A stretch of DNA of 64,000 bases from Spinacia oleracea. Taxonomy: Eukaryota > Streptophyta > Magnoliopsida > Caryophyllales > Amaranthaceae. Below are positions 57,187 through 64,000 of this stretch, piece by piece (position 1 is the stretch's first letter; the number at the start of each line of letters is the position of its first letter). The DNA lies in the NCBI RefSeq assembly GCF_020520425.1, contig NC_079489.1, forward strand, positions 86,729,810 through 86,793,809, given 5' to 3'. The position numbers and the translations under genes were made by a program. The notes under the pieces are model-generated. The model was not told the origin of the DNA and did no database searches. It was given only the letters and a program-made list of their open reading frames with translations.

Positions 57187-58648
57187 TGAAGGAAATAATG
57201 CCCTTGGTCCAAGTATGCATTCAATGTTAAGTCTAATAGATGCGGTTCAGTATTAATTAATTTATACAAGTTAATAATTCAGTGAGATCAAGTGAACTAT
57301 ATGCCTAGCCAGAGGCCGCTTCAGTTCAAGTGGAATTAATAATATTAATCCACAGCTAACTCTTGACTGAACCCGTAGGGTCACACAAATAGTACGTGAA
57401 CGGATCAAGTATTTAAGTGAATTAAATACTCCATTTATGGATATTCGGAATCGACGGATCTCGGTTCCAGTGGGAGCTGAAATCGTCAAAAGGCAAATTA
57501 TGAATACTCCGGAAACGATGATATTGCCGGAAACAGAAATATGGATCGTATCGGAAATATAAATATTATCCAAGTCGTAATGTTGCCGGAAACGGAAACA
57601 TGGTACGTATCGGAAAATATTATCGGAAATGGAAATATTGCCGGAATCGGAAATATTGTCGGAAACGGAAATATTGTCGGAATCGGAAATATTATCGGAA
57701 TCGGAAAATGATTCCGGAATCGAAAATATTAAATAGTTGTTCGAAACGGAAATTAATTCCGGAATCGGAAATATTAAATATTGTTCGAATTGGAAATGAA
57801 TTCCGGAATCGGAAAATTAATCGGAAACGCGTCGTACGAAATAAACATCGGACGAGCTTGCTAGACGCAAGGCCCATCACGAAGCCAGGCCTGCGCCTAG
57901 CGAATCCCGCGCACAGCAAGGCAAGCCAGCAGCCCGCCAAGGCACGCAAGGCCCAGGCAAGCAGCACGCAAGGCCAGGCCCAGCGAGCAAGGCAAGGCCA
58001 GCAGGCTGGCGCGCCCAAGCATGGGCTGCGAGCCAGCGCTGCTGGGCCAAGCTCCGCGCGCGCGCGCCCAGCGCCCTTCGTGGGCTGTGCGTGTGTGTGC
58101 GTTGAGTTCGTGCATGCCTCGAATCCTTAAGCATTTAGGATTAGTTCGATTAAAGATTATTTTCCTAAAACTACTAGAATTAGTTGTTGAGTTAAACACT
58201 AATTTAATAGATTTAATTAGTATCTAATTCAAATAGAATTAGATAAGTTGAATCCTAGTAGGTTTCTAGTTCCGATAATCCTACCCTATAAATAGGTGAT
58301 GGCATTCACAATTTATAAAACATAAAAAAAAGTATTCATATAGTTTTAAGCTAAAAACTAAAGTTAATAATTTTCCACAAATTATAACCGAATAAAATAA
58401 TACCTTAGGCTAAATTCTAGTTAATTGAATCTAAGGCGGATCAGAACGTGCTGTGGACTATCTACGGAGGGACTACACTTGGAGTCCTAAACTTGTTCTT
58501 GTTCGGTTCGGGAGCAGCTAGGGAGGGCACGCTACAAATGTATGCATCCTAAATTATGCTAATTGTTATGTGGCAATTAATTTGGATTCCTGGCTTTATG
58601 GTTTTTCCGCATGAAATATATATGTTTTATATTTGTCATAACCTAACA
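57187..58648 (+). repeat. 5' LTR of copia C
   Basis: TG...CA. Same layout as the A and B LTRs: GGAAATATT array about 57525-57830, GC-rich block about 57850-58100, then CCTATAAATAGG (58284-58295) as the probable TATA box. Followed by GTGGTATCACGAGCC. Many substitutions and indels against A and B. Confidence 0.9.
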
Positions 58649-61274
58649 GTGGTATCACGAGCCTCTAATTAATTCCATAATAAATTATAGTTAACATGGT
58701 TAAATTTTATAAATTTGCAATGAATTAAAGGGGTGATTAATTTCGATTTTTGTTATTAATTGCAAATTCGTGCGATTATTTAATTATATGTTCGCAGGAG
58801 TTTCGGCAGTTTAGTCAATAATGGTGTGAATCGTATAATTCTATAGTGAATTTCGCATGTAAACGGCGTTTTAAAATTTTGACAAAATCATAGATTTGAT
58901 GCCGAACTCAGAATTCTCAAATTCGAAGCCTATCTATGACTTTTCGGAGGTTTTAGTTTTTCGAAGGCAAAATTTGTAATTTTTAAGATGTTAAATTAAA
59001 TATTTGCAATTCTTGTTTGTAAATCTTGAATCTATGATTGACCTACTGTATATGTTTAACAATTTTAATGCCTAAGCTTGTTAATTATACAACCTAACTT
59101 GTAATTGTAATTAATTTGTTGAAATTAGAATAATTTAAAATTTGATTTGATTTTCAAACTTAATTAGGAATCCATGATTAAAAACCACCATAAGATTCGC
59201 TAAAATTGAAAAGTTTTAAAATTTTATGACCTAGATTTAAATCCATGAAAATAAACTTGATTGGAAATTAATTTGAATAATAAATTTTCGATTTTTCGCC
59301 CTAAATTTAAGAAATTAATATGTTTTATTAATTCTCTATAAATTTAAATAATAAAGTTTTGATTTTTATAAAATCTGTTCACGAATCTTGCATGCACAAA
59401 GCAATGGACGCTAAGTGTTACCCTTAAGGGGTGTTGTATAGTGCTGGCATGCGACGACGAGCAAGGGAGCTCGTCGCCCATGCCGTACGAATGCAGCGAG
59501 CAAGGGCGTGGCACGAGAGTGCAAGGCAGCAGCCTGCCTTGCGTCGAGTGCTGCGAGTAGTAGGCGGGTGAGGCGAAGAAGCAAGGTAAGTGAAGCAAGC
59601 AGGGTGCGCGCGCGGGCAGCGAGCGTTGCCTCGCCACAGCGAGCGAGCTGCTGCTACGCGTAGGCGTGGCTGCCTCGGCTTGCTGCATCTACGCGTGGCT
59701 GCTCGTGCCTTGCTATGCGATCAGTCGAGTGGGGCGTTGCTGCTACGAGGACTCGACGGGGCATGGGCGCGAGCCCATGGCCTCGTCTTGACCCGATTGG
59801 TTCGTTTTAATTTAATTTTGATTTTCAATTGGAAAAACGATTTTAATTAAAAAATTAAAATTCGTAATTTAATTTTTTCTCAGAATTTAATTTTGAATAA
59901 TTTAATTATTATAAATTTTATTTATACTAATTATTTTACTAAAATTAAAACCTTAATTAAATTTAAATTAATTAATTTAATAAACTGAAAATAAATTAAA
60001 GGATTTAAATAATAAATTTATCTGAGCTTTAAATTTTAATTAAATTTGTATGCTTCCGGTTGGACTAGGAAATCCAATTTTATGTTTAAAATTAGTAAAG
60101 CATGTAAATTTCTTGGTTTTAGTGGGAGCGTTTTAGTCATAAACTCTTGATTAGGTCAACATTCCTTTAAGGTTAAAACAACTCGATTAGAATTAATAAG
60201 GATTGAATAATTTGTAGATTATTGGAAGCCTTGATTAATTGCTGCAAATATTTATGTGATGCATAATATGTTCTACTAACCAGCTATGTGGGCCATTCAT
60301 TGATGAAATGAATGGGTGAATGGTATATTGTAAATGTACTGTTTTGTGGGTTATGGAAAGTGACTAGTATGGCCCAAATAGGATAGAAAATATGGTCTGC
60401 GTACCATTAATTTGAACGTAAAATTGGTCAAATGCACCAAAGTTTTTAATTTAAAAATGGTCTGCGTACCATCAAATAATCGTAATTAGTTTCAATTATA
60501 GCATATCCTATTTGAAGAAAATGGTGCCTCCCATGGTGAAATTCAAGATGGAGTTTCCAATCCATTTTCTAGACGGAGTTTGAAGTTGAAGCTTCAAGAT
60601 GAAGTCGGCCCATACTAGATCACATTTATATCTTATGCATGCTTTAAGTTATTTATTGCTTTAAATATGTCTTAATTATGCATGAGATTGTGGCTTGATT
60701 ATGTTGCATGATTAAGGATTTTAGTTCACTTAAAATCTAACCAACATAGTAAGAGCCTTAAGTTACAAACTTTAAAAATTGAGTTAAAAGGTGCCATGCC
60801 AAAATAACACTTACTTGGATAACCTTTACATCAATCTTAGTAATAGTTTTCCACCATAGAGAGGTGTTACTTATTGATCCTAAAGGGGTAAGGTACACGA
60901 ATAATTGTGAGTACATGTTAGTTTTGGTGAAACTCAACGATATAAGTAAGGAGTCCTTTTATGTCGTGGCAAATGAGATAGGTTTACCTAATAAGTTCTT
61001 AGACGTACCTATCAACCAAGAGTAGTTTCTAGACTATTAGCAAAGGCTTTGCTTACCTAAAATATTTTAGAATTGAGTCTAAATATATAATGTGCTTAAT
61101 TCTTCAATGATTTAAGGGTCTTGGAATCACTTTATTCACACCTGCCGGAACACATAACTTGAATAAAATGCGTAATAAATAATAAATTATGCATGTATGC
61201 TAGAATTTAAGTTTATTAAGAGAAACCGTGAATGGTTATTTATTTGTTTATTCTTTTTCAATTGTGGTTTTACT
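58649..61274 (+). other. Leader of copia C
   Basis: Primer site, then leader collinear with those of A and B but diverged. The GC-rich island (about 59450-59790) lacks the 64-bp array of B. The acceptor-like CAATTGTAG before gag is here CAATTGTGG, so the AG is lost. Confidence 0.65.
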
Positions 61275-61700
61275 ATGGCAAACAACAATCAAAACATCAT
61301 CATGGGTTCTGAGCTTATGGTCAAGCTGAACCTAACAAATTTTCTTGAATGGGAAGCTAAGCTGATTGAAATAGTGATACTCAATAGATTTGAGTATGTA
61401 CTGTTCCATCCCATGCCAAGCTACTATGCCAGAGACATGACCCTGAAAGACATGCCGCCTGGGATGCGGATCTCAAAAAGGTTATGAGTCTCATGCTGAA
61501 CAATACCCCTAATGAATAGGCTAGGAGATTTGTAGCTTACGAACCTTTTACGTTCATCAAGAATCTGAGGGATATCTGTCGTGGAAACACGGAGGATAGG
61601 GACCTAAATGTCCATGAGTTAATTGAATCAATGTCTTTCCTAAAGGTTAGTTCTCATAACAGATGTTTTAGGATGGAGGTCCAAGAAACACATGTTCAGC
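61275..61700 (+). pseudogene. Copia C gag remnant of a different gag type
   Basis: It starts MANNNQN like the others, but the following residues (MGSELMVKLNLTNFLEWEAK) differ strongly from the gag of A and B, apart from the F-L-x-W motif. The frame breaks near 61484 and has several stops. No zinc knuckle, protease or integrase core follows: sequence jumps directly to the end of integrase. Confidence 0.75.
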
Positions 61701-62899
61701 TCATAACCATATGAATTATGGTTTGGAAATCCTCCAAATGAGTTATGGTTTGGAAAGCCTCCAAATGTGTCTTTTCTTAAGATTTGGGGTTGTGAAGTAT
61801 ACGTCAAACGATTAATTTCAGACAAACTTCAACCAAAATCTGACAAATGTATCCTTGTGGGCTATCTAAAGGAAACAAAGAGGTATTACTTCTACAATAC
61901 ATCAGAGAACAAGGTGTTTGTTGCTCGAGATGGTATCTTTTTGGAAAGAGATCACATTTCCAAAATGACAAGTGGGAGAAAAGTAGACCTCGAAGAAATT
62001 CGAGTCGAACAACAAACTCTAGAGAATGCTCAAGATGACATTCAGGATGAAACTCAGAGATCTTTTGAAGTATCTGGTGAGAATCAAGAACCATCTAGAA
62101 ATGTAACCCCGCGTAGATCGCAAAGATATAGGTCTCAACCGGAAAGGTACTTAGGTATTTTGACGAACGAGAGCCATGAAGTTCTATTACTTGAAAGTGA
62201 TGAACCTGCGACTTACAAACAAGCTATAACGAGCCCTAGCTCCAAGCAATGGCAAGAAGCCATGCAATCTGAATTAGACTCCATGTCAGAAAACCAAGTT
62301 TGGGATTTGGTCAATTTGCCAGATGGCTACCAAGCCATAGGAAGCAAATGGGTTTTCAAACTGAAAAAGGACAAGGATGGGAAATTAGAAGTTTTCAAAG
62401 CTGGATTGGTTGCAAAAGGTTACAAGCAAGTTTACGGTATGGATTACGATGAATCCTTTTCACCAGTTGCAATGCTAAAGTCTATTCGGATAATGTTAGC
62501 AATCACTGCATATTACGATTACGAAATATGGCAGATGGATGACAAAACCGCTTTCTTAAACGGCGATTTAACAGAAACTGTGTTTATGACAGATCCTAAG
62601 GTTTTGAGGATCCAAAGAATTCTAAAAGGGTATGCAAGCTTAAGAAATCAATCTACGGATTGAAGCAAGCATCAAGGAGCTGGAATATACGTTTTGATGA
62701 AGCAGTTAGTGACTTTGGTTTCATCAAGAACGCAGTCGAATCTTGTCTATACAAGAAGGTCAGTGGGAGAAAAATTGCTTTTCTAGTATTATATGTCGAC
62801 GACATATTACTTATCGGAAATGACATTCCTATGTTGAACTCTGTCAAGATTTGGCTTGGGAAATGTTTTTCGATGAAGGATCTAGGAGAAGCACAGTAC
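61701..62899 (+). pseudogene. Copia C pol fragment (integrase end to reverse transcriptase)
   Basis: After a short imperfect duplication (TTATGGTTTGGAAA...CCTCCAAATG, about 61717-61768) the sequence follows A/B pol closely from VSFLKIWGCEVYVKR through the RT, including YVDD. Defects: D to D-K change at QMDDKTAFLNG (QMDVKTAFLNG in B), and a frame shift near 62600 that ends the frame at 62663. The frame resumes at 62660 and is cut at 62899 (GCACAGTAC) by copia D. RNase H would lie beyond D. Confidence 0.88.
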
Positions 62900-64000
62900 T
62901 GAAGGAAATAATGCCCTTGGTCCAAGTATGCATTCTATGTTAAGTCTAATAAATGCGGTTCAGTATTAATTAACAAGTTAATAATTCAGTGAGATCAAGT
63001 GAGCTGAATGCCTAGCTAGAGGCCGCTTCAGTTCAAGTGGAATTAATGATATTAATCCACAGCTTACTCTTGACTGAACCCGTAGGGTCACACAAATAGT
63101 ACGTAAATGGATCAAGTATTTAATGGCATTAAATACTCTATCTATGAATATTCGGAACCGACGGATCTTGGTTTCAGTGGGAGCTGAGATCGTCACAGGC
63201 AAGAAATGAATACTCCGGAAACGATGATATTGCCGGAAACGGAAATATGGATCGTATCGGAAATATAAATATTATCCAAGTCGTAGATGTTGCCAGAAAC
63301 GGAAACATGGTATGTATCGGAAAATATTATCGGAAATGGAAATATTGCCAGAATCGGAAATATTACCGGAAACGGAAATATTGTCAGAATCGGAAATATT
63401 ACCGGAATCGGAAAATAATTCCGGAAACGGAAATATTAAATATTTGTTCGAAACGGAAATTAATTCCGGAATCGGAAATATTAAATATTGTTCGTATCGG
63501 AAATGAATTCCGGAATCGGAAAATTTAATCGGAAGCGCATCGTACGAATAAGCATCGGACGAGGCCTGCCGGACGAGGCCCAGCACGAAGCCAGGCCATC
63601 GCCCAGCAAGCCAAGCGCGCCGCACAAACAGCCACGCCAGGCCCAGCGCAAGGCCAGGCCCAGCAGGCTGCGCAGCGCGCACAGCGCGCACAGCACGCGC
63701 AGCGCGCAGCGCGCGCGGGCGCTGCGTGGGCTGCTGCTCGCACGCACGCATGGGCGGCCCATCGAGGCTGCCGTGTGTGTGTGCGTAAGTGTTTGTGTTC
63801 GTGCACGTTTCCTAAAACGTGTAGAGTTCGGTTAATGATTAAATTCCTAATTCTATTTGATAAATTAATTAAATTAGAGTTCTTGTAGGATTCTAGGTTT
63901 AATTAATTTGTATCTGAATAGGATTCCAATTCCCTTTCCATAAACCCTATAAATATGTGGCCTGGGTTCACAATTTATAACAAGTTTAAAAGTATTCAAA
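62900..64000 (+). mobile_element. Copia element D, 5' LTR (continues beyond window)
   Basis: TGAAGGAAATAATG starts at 62900 directly after GCACAGTAC of copia C's RT; B has GCACAGTACATATTGG uninterrupted there. Presumed target duplication AGTAC (62895-62899); its partner is outside. The LTR is closer to B than to C (shared GAATATTCGGAACCG). Only about 1100 bp are visible, including the GGAAATATT array and CCCTATAAATATG (probable TATA box, about 63946-63958), so a solo LTR cannot be excluded. Confidence 0.85.

Larger units (their letters stand above)
38680..64000. mobile_element. Right Mutator-like element, inverted relative to left copy (partial)
   Basis: It starts CAAAAGGTCTTGGGTGCAACA at 38680 and carries the transposase on + and the Ulp1-like protease on -, the mirror image of the left copy. 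It is interrupted by an 11-kb LTR element (43320-54371) and by copia C (from 57187). The protease gene's remaining exons and the outer terminus must lie beyond the window. Confidence 0.7.
57187..64000 (+). mobile_element. Copia element C, old, deleted and chimeric (3' part outside window)
   Basis: It starts TGAAGGAAATAATG at 57187 after AACTT (57182-57186, presumptive target duplication whose partner lies outside). The 5' LTR is 1462 bp and clearly diverged from A and B. Leader, gag remnant and a partial pol follow. Copia D interrupts it at 62900. It lies in an intron of the right Ulp1-like gene. Confidence 0.88.

Noticed and set aside
1..64000. CRISPR array or bacterial operon
   Set aside because: Tandem repeats here have no unique spacers, and all genes have introns; the DNA is plant nuclear.

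Overview
This is plant nuclear DNA made almost entirely of nested transposable elements. There are no bacterial-style genes. It is AT-rich, and its genes have GT-AG introns. I see Ty1/copia LTR retrotransposons, a CACTA transposon, a Helitron, Stowaway-like ends and FAR1/MULE-type transposases. The repeat families look to me like those of Caryophyllales (spinach/beet relatives), but that is recollection, not something the sequence proves.

Backbone: two copies of one Mutator-like element (MULE) lie head to head around a 1.5-kb spacer (37166-38679). Each copy carries a multi-exon FAR1-type transposase gene and, converging on it, a Ulp1-like cysteine protease gene. The left copy has protease exons on + (1-683 and 27339-30531) and the transposase on - (36830-31742). 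The right copy has the transposase on + (39052-54897) and the protease on - (57113-56044). The inner ends of both share the terminus CAAAAGGTCTTG and a 26-bp perfect palindrome. Outer ends are outside the window. Introns and intergenic DNA are built from AAAGTT-rich minisatellite, often with a 21-bp period. Both transposase copies and both protease copies are broken.

Insertions in the left copy: copia element A (1212-27337, TSD ggaaa) sits exactly at a splice acceptor of the protease gene. A is itself split by copia element B (2239-12765, TSD aaata), which landed in the TATA box of A's 5' LTR. A is also split by a 5.2-kb CACTA element (16692-21911, TSD att) inside gag. B looks intact and very young: its 1387-bp LTRs showed no difference by eye, and its gag-pol frame is 1352 codons. 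A carries two frameshifts. The CACTA element has no recognisable transposase but carries captured exons of a cytosolic-type fructose-1,6-bisphosphatase and of diacylglycerol acyltransferase 2.

Insertions in the right copy: an 11-kb LTR element without gag-pol (43320-54371, TSD aaaag) sits 2 bp inside a transposase intron and contains a captured fragment of a YTH-domain (ECT-type) gene. A degenerate, chimeric copia (C, from 57187) interrupts the protease gene, and a further copia (D, from 62900) interrupts C. Both run off the window.

The spacer holds a 377-bp Helitron (37832-38208), a tRNA-like A/B-box sequence and two Stowaway-like ends. The inferred order is MULE first, then A, C and the non-coding LTR element, then CACTA and D, with B the most recent of those datable here.
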